From contig NZ_AP018920.1 of NCBI RefSeq assembly GCF_003945385.1, forward strand, positions 5,332,001-5,396,000: a DNA stretch of 64,000 bases, in the 5' to 3' direction. Origin of the DNA: Pseudonocardia autotrophica (GTDB taxonomy: Bacteria > Actinomycetota > Actinomycetes > Mycobacteriales > Pseudonocardiaceae). Positions 16,165 through 25,481 of this stretch are shown here, one piece after another. The notes below the pieces were generated by a model, which was not told the DNA's origin, ran no database searches, and saw only the letters and a program-made list of their open reading frames with translations. Position 1 is the first letter of the stretch. Each line of letters opens with the position of its first letter. Made by a program: the position numbers and the translations under genes.

Positions 16165-17931
16165 ATGACCGACGAGCGGCCCGGCAAGGGCGACATCATC
16201 CTGAGTGCGTTCGACATGCACTGCGTGGTGCATCAGAACCCGGGGATGTGGCTCCTCCCCGGCGACCGGACCCACCAGTACACCGACATCGAGTACTGGG
16301 TCCAGCTCGCCCAGCTGCTCGAGGAGGCGGGCTTCGACGCCCTGTTCATCGCCGACGTGCTCGGCTTCTACGACATCTACGGCGGCAACCGCGACGCCGC
16401 ACTGCGCACCGCGGCCCAGGCCCCGGTCGGTGACCCGCTGGTGACCATCCCGGCGATGTCGGCGGCGACCAAGCGGATCGGCTTCGGCGCCACGGTGTCG
16501 TTGACCTACGAGCTGCCCTACAAGTTCGCGAAGACGATGACCACGCTCGACCACCTCACCAAGGGCCGGGTCGCGTGGAACATCGTCACCTCCTACCAGC
16601 AGTCCGCGGCCGTCAACCTGGGTCTGGAGCGCCAGATCGAGCACGACGAGCGCTACGAGATGGCCGACGAGTTCATGGAGGTCTGCTACAAGCTCTGGGA
16701 GTCCTCCTGGGAGGAGGACGCGGTCGTCCGGGACCACCAGCGCGGGATCTACACCGATCCGGCGAAGGTCCACGACATCGCACACAAGGGCAAGTACTAC
16801 TCGGTGCCCGGCGCACACCTGAGCGAGCCGTCGCCGCAGCGCACCCCGTTCCTGTTCCAGGCCGGGGCCTCGGCCCGTGGGCGGCGGTTCGCCTCCACGC
16901 ACTCCGAGGCCGTCTTCCTGATCGGGGTCAATCCCCAGGACACCCGCACCCTGGTCGACCAGTACCGGATGATGGCCGCCGAACAGGGACGTGACCCGCG
17001 CAGCCTCAAGGTCCTGATCATGTTGACGCCCATCGTGGCGCCCACCGACGAGGAGGCGCAGGAGAAGCTCGCGCAGATCCAGGGCAGCGCCCAGGTCGAC
17101 GCGGCCCTGGCCCTGTGGGGCGGGTGGACCGGGATCGACCTGCAGGGTGCCGACCCGGACGCGCCGCTGGAGCAGTTCCAGGGCGACGGGATCCGCGCGT
17201 TCAGCGACATGCTGACCCGGGTCGACAGCGAGCTGGTGTGGACGCCGCGGCGCCTGGCCGAGTGGCTGTGTGTCGGAGGGATGAGCGCGAGCGTCGTCGG
17301 CTCCCCACAGACCGTGGTCGACCACATGCAGGAGTGGATCGACGTCGCCGACGTCGACGGGTTCAACATCGCCCGGGTCACCAACTTCGGGACCTTCGAG
17401 GACTTCCGCGACCTGATCACGCCGGAGCTGCGCCGCCGCGGGATGATCCCGGAGGACCCCGACGCGGCCGGACACACGACGATCCGTTCGCGCCTGCTGG
17501 GCCGCGATCGCCTGCGCGACGACCATCCCGGTGCCGCGTTCCGCCCGGGGGCACCGGAGCGGGTGTCGCCGGCGCCACGGACGACGACCGAGGTGGGTAC
17601 CGACGGCTCGGTCGAGACCGTGCCCCGCCGGGTCGGCCTGGTCGTGACGCTGCGGGCGAAGCCCGAGAAGCGCGAGGAGCTCGCCGACTGGCTGCGGGAG
17701 ATGCAGGCCCACGCCCAGCAGGAGACCGGGACGACGACCTGGTACGCCTACCGCGTCGACGACGACACGTTCGGGATCTACGACACCTTCCCCGGCCAGC
17801 AGGACCGCGAGGCCCACATCCACGGCGAGATCGTGAAGTCCCTGCGGGTCCGTCAGCAGGAGCTGCTCGCCGAGCCGCCGAAGATCCGGCAGGTCGATCT
17901 GCTCGCGGTGAAGCAGACGAGCTCCGGCTAA
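16165..17931 (+). CDS. LLM-class flavin monooxygenase (NtaA/SnaA/DszA type) fused to a C-terminal ABM domain
   Basis: A 588-residue protein. Residues 1 to about 440 are an NtaA/SnaA/DszA-type FMNH2-dependent monooxygenase: ADVLGFYDIYGGNRDAALR, then LDHLTKGRVAWNIVTSYQ and FLFQAGASARGRRFA, all typical of the family. Residues about 485-588 form an ABM domain closely related to the preceding small protein. The ATG at 16165 has a GGAG site. The class needs a separate flavin reductase, which is not encoded nearby. With the cysteine leader upstream, desulfurisation of a sulfonate, sulfone or thioether is the best guess. The fusion is uncommon for the DszA group. A GC-rich hairpin follows. Confidence 0.9.
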   Translation: MTDERPGKGDIILSAFDMHCVVHQNPGMWLLPGDRTHQYTDIEYWVQLAQLLEEAGFDALFIADVLGFYDIYGGNRDAALRTAAQAPVGDPLVTIPAMSAATKRIGFGATVSLTYELPYKFAKTMTTLDHLTKGRVAWNIVTSYQQSAAVNLGLERQIEHDERYEMADEFMEVCYKLWESSWEEDAVVRDHQRGIYTDPAKVHDIAHKGKYYSVPGAHLSEPSPQRTPFLFQAGASARGRRFASTHSEAVFLIGVNPQDTRTLVDQYRMMAAEQGRDPRSLKVLIMLTPIVAPTDEEAQEKLAQIQGSAQVDAALALWGGWTGIDLQGADPDAPLEQFQGDGIRAFSDMLTRVDSELVWTPRRLAEWLCVGGMSASVVGSPQTVVDHMQEWIDVADVDGFNIARVTNFGTFEDFRDLITPELRRRGMIPEDPDAAGHTTIRSRLLGRDRLRDDHPGAAFRPGAPERVSPAPRTTTEVGTDGSVETVPRRVGLVVTLRAKPEKREELADWLREMQAHAQQETGTTTWYAYRVDDDTFGIYDTFPGQQDREAHIHGEIVKSLRVRQQELLAEPPKIRQVDLLAVKQTSSG

Positions 17932-17943
17932 CGGGTTCGGCGC

Positions 17944-17973
17944 GGCCGGGCGGAGCGAGAGACCCGCCCGGCC
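17944..17973. terminator. Hairpin terminator between convergent genes
   Basis: Perfect 10-bp stem GGCCGGGCGG / CCGCCCGGCC with a 10-base loop, 12 bases after the monooxygenase stop and before the end of the convergent P450 gene. There is no long U tract, as usual in actinobacteria. Confidence 0.7.
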
Positions 17974-18026
17974 ACGGTGACACCGGAGCGGCCGGACGAC
18001 TGCGACCCACGAGAGCCCGGGCCGAG

Positions 18027-19238
18027 CTACCCGAAACGGAGCGGGAGGCGCTTGAGGCCGAGGTGGTTGCCCCCCTCCAGGCTGCTCCACACGACATCGC
18101 CGTCGATGGCGAACGGGGGATGGTCTCGCAGCGAGTCCAGCAGGACACGCAGCTCGGTCCGGGCCAAGGTGGCACCGATGCACTGGTGGACGCCCCAACC
18201 GAATGCCAGGTGACCGCGGGTGTCTCGGTCAGGATCGAAGATCTCGGGATCGCTGAACCGCTCCGGATCCCGGTTCGCCGCGGCGAACGACAGCAGTACG
18301 CCGGCGCCGTCGGGAACGGTTGTTCCGGCGATGTCCACCTCCCGGGTGGTCCTGCGGGCGAAGTTCTGCGCCGGACTCCGCAGCCGCAGCATCTCCTCGA
18401 TCAGCCGCGGCGCGAGCTCCGCGTCCGCGCGCAATCGATCCTGCTGCTCCGGGTGTGTCGCCAGCAGGTAGACCAGCGAACTCGCGGCATTCATCGTGGT
18501 CTCGTGCCCTGCCACCGCGAACGTGACGAGGATCCGGGCCCGCTCGTCGTCGTCGAGTGGGCGACCCTCGACCTCCGCGTCGAGCAGACTGGTGACGAAG
18601 TCGTCCGGACGCGTCGCTCGGTGCTCCTCGATCTCGACGAGCATCAGTTCGTGGACACCGCTGTGCGCCTCGCGGAAATCGACCTCGGTGATCACCCCCC
18701 ACATCTGCTCGGTGAGCGCGCGGAGCCGGACAACGGTGGACTCGGCGAAACCGATCACCTCCGTGAGCACCTGCAGGGGTAACGGCAGCGCGACCTCGGC
18801 GACGAAGTCGCCGCCTCCCCGTTCCCGGAAATCGCCGACCAGCGAGCCGATCAGCCTCCCCAGGAAAGGTTGCAGATGCCGGACCCGCTCGGGAGTGACG
18901 GCCCGCATCATCACACCGCGGTAGGCCCGGTGCTCCGCTCCGTCGTAGTCGATCGGGATCGCGCACTGGGTCCCGTCGGTCGGAATCCGGTGTCCGGAGG
19001 CGGAGGAGAAGGTCCGTGGATCGCGGAGCGCGGACCGGACGTGGGCGTAGTCGGTGATCGTCCAGAACCCACCGCGGTCCGGCGAGTACCCGGCCGGGCC
19101 GTCCTCCCGCAGCTGCTCGTACACGTCCCAGATCCGCGGCTCGGTGAACTCCGGGTCGTAGGGATCGAAACCTGTCCGGCCGGATCCGCTCCCGCCGGCA
19201 CTCGGCGTCGCCTGGGCAGGACACTGCTCGAGGGCCAT
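18027..19238 (-). CDS. Cytochrome P450
   Basis: A 403-residue class I bacterial P450. The I-helix AVAGHETT carries the normal acid/threonine pair. The K-helix ExxR is in EEMLRLRSP, the meander has FAAANRDPERF, and the haem loop is FGWGVHQCIGATLAR with the Cys ligand. The ATG at 19238 follows AGGAGAG, and the longer frame is not family sequence. No ferredoxin lies next to it. The PDR-type reductase 2.4 kb away might serve it. It is divergent from nothing and convergent with the sulfur operon. Substrate unknown. Confidence 0.93.
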   Translation of the reverse strand: MALEQCPAQATPSAGGSGSGRTGFDPYDPEFTEPRIWDVYEQLREDGPAGYSPDRGGFWTITDYAHVRSALRDPRTFSSASGHRIPTDGTQCAIPIDYDGAEHRAYRGVMMRAVTPERVRHLQPFLGRLIGSLVGDFRERGGGDFVAEVALPLPLQVLTEVIGFAESTVVRLRALTEQMWGVITEVDFREAHSGVHELMLVEIEEHRATRPDDFVTSLLDAEVEGRPLDDDERARILVTFAVAGHETTMNAASSLVYLLATHPEQQDRLRADAELAPRLIEEMLRLRSPAQNFARRTTREVDIAGTTVPDGAGVLLSFAAANRDPERFSDPEIFDPDRDTRGHLAFGWGVHQCIGATLARTELRVLLDSLRDHPPFAIDGDVVWSSLEGGNHLGLKRLPLRFG

Positions 19239-19439
19239 TTCGCTCTCCTGTGAGTCGATCACGTACCACCTCCGTCGGCGGCTACACCTCGACCGTAAGC
19301 GCAGACGACACGGCGCGTCTACCATCTTGATCAGCAGAAACTCCTTGACTGCTGACTGCATCGATGAATAATCTACGATTCCGACACGGATCGACGCCCC
19401 GGGTCGGGCGCCGAGACACCAGCGCACGGACATCCGGTA

Positions 19440-20054
19440 TCAGGACTCGCGGCGGACCCCGACGAGGAGATGGCGGATGCGCGCGGCGGCTGCGTCGGGC
19501 CCCGCGGGACCCTCCCCTGTGAGCAGGGCGTGGTAGATCGGGTCGAGCAACATCGACGTCACGACATCGAGATCCGAGTCGGCGGCGATGACCCCCTCGT
19601 CGACGGCGTCGGCCACGAGTGCGCGCACGGTACTCCGCGGGCCGGCGAGAAAGCGGTCGCGCACGGTCGCGAGCTGGGCCGGCCGCTGCTGACAATCCGC
19701 CAGCAGGCCCGCGAGAACCGGGCCCGCCGGTCCACCCACGTAACGAGCTTCGGCAACCACATAGGACAGGAGGCGGTCCAGCGCACTGCCATCGCCCGGT
19801 ACCCCCGGGGGCGGCCCGTAGACCTCGCCGATCACGTCCAGCGCGACCTCGGCACGGTTGTTCCACCACCGGTAAACGGTCTTCTTGCTGACCCCGGAGA
19901 GCACGACGAGCGCGTCGACGGTGAGAGCGAAGTAGCCGCCCTGGTCGAAGAGCTGCGCCGAGGCAGCGACGACCCGGTCGTACACCTGCCTGCTCGGCCG
20001 TCGCACATCCGCCGGCCTCTGCGCCGAGAGTGCTGCCCGGACGTCCCGCGTCAC
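19440..20054 (-). CDS. TetR-family regulator
   Basis: A 204-residue regulator. The HTH lies at about residues 25-65 (FDQGGYFALTVDALVVLSGVSKKTVYRWWNNRAEVALDVI), followed by a TetR_C-type helical domain. The GTG at 20054 follows GGAGGGGGAG. It is divergent from the frameshifted MFS gene (20175), with about 120 bases between them, so it probably controls the MFS, reductase and P450 genes. Between it and the P450 gene (19239-19439) about 200 bases hold only promoter-like DNA. Confidence 0.92.
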   Translation of the reverse strand: MTRDVRAALSAQRPADVRRPSRQVYDRVVAASAQLFDQGGYFALTVDALVVLSGVSKKTVYRWWNNRAEVALDVIGEVYGPPPGVPGDGSALDRLLSYVVAEARYVGGPAGPVLAGLLADCQQRPAQLATVRDRFLAGPRSTVRALVADAVDEGVIAADSDLDVVTSMLLDPIYHALLTGEGPAGPDAAAARIRHLLVGVRRES

Positions 20055-20174
20055 GTCTCCCCCTCCGACGGACCACCGGAGCCTATCCCACCGGCCACCG
20101 TGCACTCGGTGGCGGTGAACCGTCGAACGCGAACCCGCAACCCAGATCGAGCAGTGGACAAGGAGGTCCCGCCC

Positions 20175-21489
20175 ATGCCCGAATCCCTCCGCGAGACATC
20201 GAGACCTGCAGGGCCCGGAGAGCAACGGCGGCAGCGGAAGAACCTGCTGGGCGTTGCCCTCGGTAATGCACTCGAGTGGTTCGACTGGACGATCTACGCC
20301 GTCCTGGCCCCCTTCTTCGCTCAACAGATCTTCAACCCGGCCGATCCGGCGGCCGCACTGCTGGCCTCGCTGGGGGTGTTCGCGGTCGGCTTCGTCATCC
20401 GCCCGATCGGCGCCGTCTTCTTCGGCTGGCTCGCCGATCGCCGGGGCCGGAAGATCTCCCTCATCGTGGCCATCTCATGCGCCTCGGTCGGCATGGCGAT
20501 GATCGCGGTCGTCCCGACGTTCGAGCAGGTCGGCGTATGGGCTGCAGTGATCGTGCTGCTCGCCCGGCTCCTGCAGGGGGCCGCTCACACCGGTGAGGTG
20601 GCGGCCGCCTACGCCTACGTGGCGGAGGTCGCCCCGCAGCACCGTCGAGGGCTCTGGGCGAGCTCGATCTTCACCTCCGGAACGGCCGCGATCGTCATAG
20701 CGTCGGCGCTCGGTGCCCTGCTCAGCAGCGCACTGCCCGACGGTGCGATGTACGAGTGGGGTTGGCGGATCCCCTTCGCCATCGGCGCCGTGGCAGGCCT
20801 GTTCACGCTCGTCCTGCGGAGAAACATGAGTGAGAGCGATGCCTTCACCTCGATGGCCGAGTCGAAGCCCGACGGTGCAGCACCGAGCTTGCTGGGCGGT
20901 TTGCGCGCGAATTGGAAGGGCGGGCTTCGGGTCTTCATCCTGGGCGGAGCGGTCGGCGTCTTCTACTACACATGGGCGATCGGGGCATCGACCTGGAGCA
21001 TCAGCGCCGGAGGGCTCGAACCGGAGGCCGCCCTGTGGGCGAGCGTCGGTGCATTCACGGTGGGGCCTGCTCGCGCTTCCGTGTGCGGGATGGCTGTCGG
21101 ACCGGATCGGTCGCCGGCCGGTCGTGCTCATCTTCGGGGTATCCGCGGCGGTGCTGTCCTGGCCGCTGTTCGATCTCGCCACGTCGGGGTCGGTCTGGGG
21201 GTTCTGGCTGGCGATGTCGACAGCTCTCGTCGTCTTCGCGTTCCTCGGGTCGGTCTATCCCGCCGTACTCGCCGAGTACTTCCCGACCGGGGTTCGGGCC
21301 TCGGGGATCGTCCTTCCCTACTCCCTTGCCGCGGTCGTCTTCGCGGGAACGGCGCCCTATCTACAGCAGTGGCTGCACGTCGCGGGTTGGGATCAGGCCT
21401 TCGTCGCTTACGTCGCCGTCATGTCGCTCCTGGCGGTCGTCGTTCTCTACTCGGCCCCGGAGACGAAGGGGAAGGACCTGCACCGATGA
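20175..21489 (+). pseudogene. MFS (metabolite:H+ symporter type) transporter, frameshifted
   Basis: The reading frame starts at the ATG 20175 (AGGAGG 9 bases upstream) and codes for an MHS/ProP-like permease: NLLGVALGNALEWFDWTIYA, GWLADRRGRK, LLQGAAHTGEVAAAYAYVAE. At the GGGG run 21062-21065 the frame shifts by one. With three G instead of four the protein reads straight on into GLLALPCAGWLSDRIGRRPV and ends normally at 21489 (ETKGKDLHR). So one base is inserted, either a real mutation or a sequencing error. The intact protein would be about 437 residues, normal for the family. It probably imported the substrate of the reductase/P450 pair. Confidence 0.85.
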
Positions 21490-21616
21490 CCCCGGGAACC
21501 AGCCGGTCCACAGCCGGATCACAACTCCGTCGTTGCGCTCGGCGACGTCCGGGCGGGGATCGCCCGTACAGCAGGGACGCGACGGCACTCGCGTCCGGAT
21601 GGGGAGCGGAGGCTTC

Positions 21617-22603
21617 ATGACACGGCACGACCAGGCAGGACACGGCGATGTCGCGCTCGCCGGGAACGCACTGGACCTCGAGGTGTCGGCGCTCCGGCGG
21701 CTCACACCCGATGTCCTCGAACTCGAGCTCGTCGATCCCGACGGCCGTGACCTTCCGGCGTGGGAGGCGGGGGCGCACGTCGACGTGGAGCTCGGCAACG
21801 GGATGATCCGGCAGTACTCACTGTGCGGAGACCCGGCGCATCGGGCGAGCTACCGGATCGCAGTGCTGCGAGAACCGAACGGGCGTGGTGGGTCGGAGTA
21901 CCTGCATGACACCGTGCGTACCGGCAGCCGGGTCCGGGCCGTGGGCCTGCGGAACACCTTCGAGCTGGCGGATCCTTCTGCCCGGAGCGTTCTGGTGGCC
22001 GGTGGCATCGGGGTCACCCCGATCCTGTCCATGGTGCAGGCGCTGCGGGCGCGCGACACCGGCTGGGTCCTGCATTACGGCGGGCGCTCCCGGGAGAACA
22101 TGACCTTCGCCGAGGAGCTGGCCGGCCTCGGCGGTGATGTCCACCTGTACCCGCAGGACGAGGTCGGGCTGCTGCCGCTCGCCGAGATCGTGGAGCAGGC
22201 CCGTACCGACGACGTCTCGATCTACGCCTGCGGCCCGGCTCCGATGCTGGACCTGCTCCGGTCCCTCACCGACCACGCCGGAGGTGTTGAGCTGCACCTG
22301 GAGCGATTCACCGGCGCGTCGGTGATCACCCCGACGACAGGCTTCACGGTCCACCTCACCCGAAGTCGGCTGTCGATGGACGTGGCACCCGATTCGTCGC
22401 TGCTCGACGTACTCGAAGAGCACGGCATCGACATCCTCTCCTCCTGCCGCAGCGGGGTCTGCGGCACGTGTGAGGTCAAGGTCGTCTCCGGTACGCCGGA
22501 CCACCGGGACGACATCCTCAACGACGCCGAACGCGCCGAAGGGCAGGTCATGATGCCCTGCGTTTCCCGGGCGACATCGAATCACCTCACCCTCGATCTC
22601 TGA
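21617..22603 (+). CDS. PDR/VanB-type flavin oxidoreductase with C-terminal 2Fe-2S domain
   Basis: A 328-residue reductase. The FMN/FAD-binding domain has IRQYSLCGDP (RxYS motif), the NAD domain has VLVAGGIGVTPILSMV and YACGPAPMLD, and the C-terminal plant-type ferredoxin has CRSGVCGTCEVKV with a fourth Cys in MPCVSRA. The ATG at 21617 follows GGAGCGGAGG. This is the phthalate dioxygenase reductase layout. It should pass electrons from NAD(P)H to the P450 encoded 26 bases downstream, giving a two-component monooxygenase. Confidence 0.94.
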   Translation: MTRHDQAGHGDVALAGNALDLEVSALRRLTPDVLELELVDPDGRDLPAWEAGAHVDVELGNGMIRQYSLCGDPAHRASYRIAVLREPNGRGGSEYLHDTVRTGSRVRAVGLRNTFELADPSARSVLVAGGIGVTPILSMVQALRARDTGWVLHYGGRSRENMTFAEELAGLGGDVHLYPQDEVGLLPLAEIVEQARTDDVSIYACGPAPMLDLLRSLTDHAGGVELHLERFTGASVITPTTGFTVHLTRSRLSMDVAPDSSLLDVLEEHGIDILSSCRSGVCGTCEVKVVSGTPDHRDDILNDAERAEGQVMMPCVSRATSNHLTLDL

Positions 22604-22629
22604 CCGACCACGCCCGAAAGGACAAGCAG

Positions 22630-23859
22630 ATGGACCACCGGATCGACGACGATCGCCAGACTCCGGGTTGGCTGCGCGATCTCACCGTCGCGCAGCTGGA
22701 CGACCACACCGACGAGGTGTTCGGGCGACTGCGCCGGGAGGCGCCGGTCGCCTGGGTCCCGGCACTGGGTGCGTGGCTGGTCAGCAGCTGGGCACTGTGT
22801 CGCGAGGTGGCGGCGAACGCCGAGGACTTCCCCGGCGGTACCGACGCGATGGAAGCACGACTGTTCGGCCTCCCGCTCATCCTGGGGGCCGAGGGTGAGA
22901 CCCACGCCGACCTCCGTCTTGCGGCGGGAGGCCAGTTCCAGCCACGGGTGTTCAAGGACCGGCTGGAGGAGCGGATCCGGCCACTGGCACGTGAGCAGTG
23001 CACGAGGCTCGCCTCGGCCACCGGTGGCGAACTGATGCACGACTACTTCGAACCGGTCAGTGTCCTCAGCGTTGCCGACGCACTCGGGTTCCGGGATCTC
23101 GACGCGGCCACCCTCCAGCGCTGGTTCCACACCCTCGCCGCGGGGGCCGCGAACACCACCGACCCGAACGGCGATTTCCTGGACCCGCACGGCTTCGACG
23201 ACGCGGACCTCGTACGCGAGGAGGTTCGCGCCTATCTGACCGCGCTGCACACGCAGGAACGGCGGATCCCGACGGACGGTCCGGTCGCGCAGTTCTTCCG
23301 CGCCGGTGTCCCGGAGGGGAAGATGCGAGATGTCGAGTACCTCCTGCCGACGACTCTGGTTCTGTTCCTGGGCGGATTGCAGGAGCCCGGTCACGCGTGT
23401 GGGGCGACTTTCCTCGGGTTGAGCACCCGTCCGGAACAACTGCACCGTGTGGTCGAGAACCCGGCGCTCCTGGGGAAGGCGATCGCCGAGGGGCTGCGGT
23501 GGATGAGCCCGCTCTACGGTGGAGCCTCCCGCACCGCCGCCCGTGACCTCCTGCTCGGCGGGGCCGCGGTCAGAGCTGGTGATCACCTCTGGCTCGTCTA
23601 CGGTTCCGCGAACGTCGACGAGACCGAGTTCGACGACGGCACCGTCTACGACCTCGACCGGGCGCGGCATCCGAACCTGGCGTTCGGGACCGGGCGGCAC
23701 AGCTGCGTGGGTAGTGCCTACGCACCCCAGGTCGCCCGCATAGCCCTCGAGGAACTCTTCCGAGCCTTCCCCGACATTCGACTGGACCCCGACCGCCCGC
23801 CGACGCCGTCGGGCTGGCTGTTTCGAGGGGCTCGCGAGCTTCACGCGACGTGGGCCTGA
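22630..23859 (+). CDS. Cytochrome P450 with an unusual I-helix (GcoA/CYP255-like features)
   Basis: A 409-residue P450. The haem loop is FGTGRHSCVG (Cys 359) and ExxR is EGLR 287-290. The I-helix lacks the AGxxT motif and reads GGLQEPGHA (248-256), with no Thr at the oxygen-activation position. The beta3 loop GGASRTA (297-303) and the I-helix Gly pair fall where the O-demethylase GcoA has Gly245 and Ala295-Thr296 (from memory). With its own reductase next door, an aromatic O-demethylase or hydroxylase is plausible. Unlike GcoB, this reductase has its 2Fe-2S domain at the C-terminus. Start ATG with AAAGGAC upstream. Confidence 0.9.
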   Translation: MDHRIDDDRQTPGWLRDLTVAQLDDHTDEVFGRLRREAPVAWVPALGAWLVSSWALCREVAANAEDFPGGTDAMEARLFGLPLILGAEGETHADLRLAAGGQFQPRVFKDRLEERIRPLAREQCTRLASATGGELMHDYFEPVSVLSVADALGFRDLDAATLQRWFHTLAAGAANTTDPNGDFLDPHGFDDADLVREEVRAYLTALHTQERRIPTDGPVAQFFRAGVPEGKMRDVEYLLPTTLVLFLGGLQEPGHACGATFLGLSTRPEQLHRVVENPALLGKAIAEGLRWMSPLYGGASRTAARDLLLGGAAVRAGDHLWLVYGSANVDETEFDDGTVYDLDRARHPNLAFGTGRHSCVGSAYAPQVARIALEELFRAFPDIRLDPDRPPTPSGWLFRGARELHATWA

Positions 23860-23919
23860 CGAGCGACAGCAGGATCTCCGGGCCTACCAACGTCACCGAT
23901 ATACACCACCCCCACCGGC

Positions 23920-24594
23920 TCAGGTGACACCCGCCGAACGGGCACTGGATTCGGGTCGAGAGGTGTCACTGCACAACAGGAGCAGAGCGACGGCGCCGAG
24001 CCAGAGGGTGGCCGGCCACAGAACCAGTCGCTCGAGGAGTCCGCTCATCTCCGGCAGGCCACCGCCCAGGAAGACGACGGTGGCCACAGCCGCGACGAGA
24101 GCGAGACCGATCCCGGACGTGACGCCGACGGGGTTCGGCCGCGGCAATGCCGGCGCCGTGACGAACAGCGCGACCGGTTGTGCCACGGCGACGGGGTTGG
24201 ACACGAGCAGATGGAGGTCGACCGACACGTCGAGCGGCACCAGGCCGGTCCCGATCGAACCCAGCCCGGTGACGATCCACAGCCCGACCGCGACCGCGCC
24301 GAGCCGGCCGGCCCGGAGGACCGGGCGGGCGAGCACCACTCCGGCGATCATGAGAACCCCGAAGATCACGAAAGCGCCGTTCATCACCGCGTGCCACGGG
24401 GAGCAGACGGCCAGCACACCACCAGGGTGGACGTACTCGGCGCAGGTCACCGCGCCCAGCTCGCTGATGGTGTTCTCCACCAGGCTGTACGGCACCCGCA
24501 CCGTGCTCACCACGAACAGTTCCAGCGGCAGGTAGAGCACCTGCAACGCGAGCAGAACGAGCCCGATACGTGTGCGGACGTCCCCACGGCTCAT
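23920..24594 (-). CDS. DUF998 family membrane protein
   Basis: A 224-residue membrane protein with about six hydrophobic segments. The first helix is followed by NTISELGAVTC, which resembles the conserved N-terminal loop of DUF998 proteins. Then come helices AFVIFGVLMIAGVVL, LGAVAVGLWIVTGLGSIGTGLVPLD and others. The ATG at 24594 is chosen as the family-like start, and in-frame GTG starts lie up to 42 codons upstream without clear ribosome sites. No function is known for the family. It is convergent with the P450 gene. Confidence 0.75.
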   Translation of the reverse strand: MSRGDVRTRIGLVLLALQVLYLPLELFVVSTVRVPYSLVENTISELGAVTCAEYVHPGGVLAVCSPWHAVMNGAFVIFGVLMIAGVVLARPVLRAGRLGAVAVGLWIVTGLGSIGTGLVPLDVSVDLHLLVSNPVAVAQPVALFVTAPALPRPNPVGVTSGIGLALVAAVATVVFLGGGLPEMSGLLERLVLWPATLWLGAVALLLLCSDTSRPESSARSAGVT

Positions 24595-24839
24595 CAGCGG
24601 CCCGGGCTCGCGCCCGATCGAGTAGGAGCTCACCGCACCACGGTCGCCGCCCCCGGCGTGGCCGTCGTCTGTCTTTCGAACGATCGACCCGGTTGCGGTA
24701 CACCCGACGGGGCCGCTCACGGGCCGAGGACGAACCCGAACTCGGCGGCCCTCACCGAGACCTGCGACGTCGGCACGGCGAACCGGTCGCTTCTGCCCCT
24801 GCCATCGCGTCCAGGTCGGGAGCCGGCGCAGCCCAGCGC

Positions 24840-25481
24840 TCAGCTCCGGACTCCGCGGTCGATCGCAGCGGTCATGGCGCGGGCAACGGTCTCGACGGGC
24901 GAGTCCGACACCTTCGCCATCAGCAACATGCCCTGCATCGTCGCCATGACGCTGCGCGCCAGGTCATCCGGGTCCACGCCGTCGGCGAGCAGACCGACCT
25001 CGGCCGCGTCCAGACAGTGTTCGTGGATCCGGGCCTCCCACGTCTGCAGGGCCTGAGCCGCCCGCCGACCGGCGGCTCCCGGAGTCGTCGCCAGCTCCAC
25101 CGCCAGGCTCCCCAGCGGACACCCCACCGGCCGGCCGAACGACCGGCGGAGCCCCTCGTGCGCGATCCGGGTCACCTCGGGGGTCGCCCGCAGCTTGTTG
25201 ACCGGTCCCCTCGCAGCCCGCTCCTGCTCGTCCAGCAGTGTCCACAGTGCCGCCTCGTGGTGCTCGACGACCGCGACAGCCACAGCGTCCTTCGACGGGA
25301 AGAAGTGGTAGAAGCTCCCCTTCCTGGCCTGCGCCCGCTCGCAGATGTCGCCGACTCCGACGGCGTGGAAGCTCCGGGCGAGGAAGAGGTACGCCGCAGC
25401 CCGGATGATGCGCTCGCGGGTCGGCACGACCGTCGCGCCGGGACGGCCGTCTTCCTGCACGGGCTCCGGTCCGTCAGACAT
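24840..25481 (-). CDS. TetR-family regulator of the haloalkane dehalogenase
   Basis: A 213-residue regulator. The HTH reads PTRERIIRAAAYLFLARSFHAVGVGDICERAQARKGSFYHFF (start about 21), with the KGSFYHFFPSK recognition helix of the AcrR/YxaF group. The C-terminal domain has VGCPLGSLAVEL, usual for that group. Its ATG at 25481 overlaps the dehalogenase stop, so it is co-transcribed and would repress its own operon through the tandem TTGACCG/CGGTCAA operators at 26380-26417. Confidence 0.9.
   Translation of the reverse strand: MSDGPEPVQEDGRPGATVVPTRERIIRAAAYLFLARSFHAVGVGDICERAQARKGSFYHFFPSKDAVAVAVVEHHEAALWTLLDEQERAARGPVNKLRATPEVTRIAHEGLRRSFGRPVGCPLGSLAVELATTPGAAGRRAAQALQTWEARIHEHCLDAAEVGLLADGVDPDDLARSVMATMQGMLLMAKVSDSPVETVARAMTAAIDRGVRS

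Noticed and set aside
16099..18198. 699-codon minus-strand open frame
   Set aside because: Antisense of the LLM-ABM monooxygenase gene. GC-rich third positions keep the frame open.
23924..23968. GTGACACC ... GGTGTCAC inverted repeat at the end of the DUF998 gene
   Set aside because: The loop is about 30 bases and the repeat lies within the coding sequence, so it is a weak terminator candidate.
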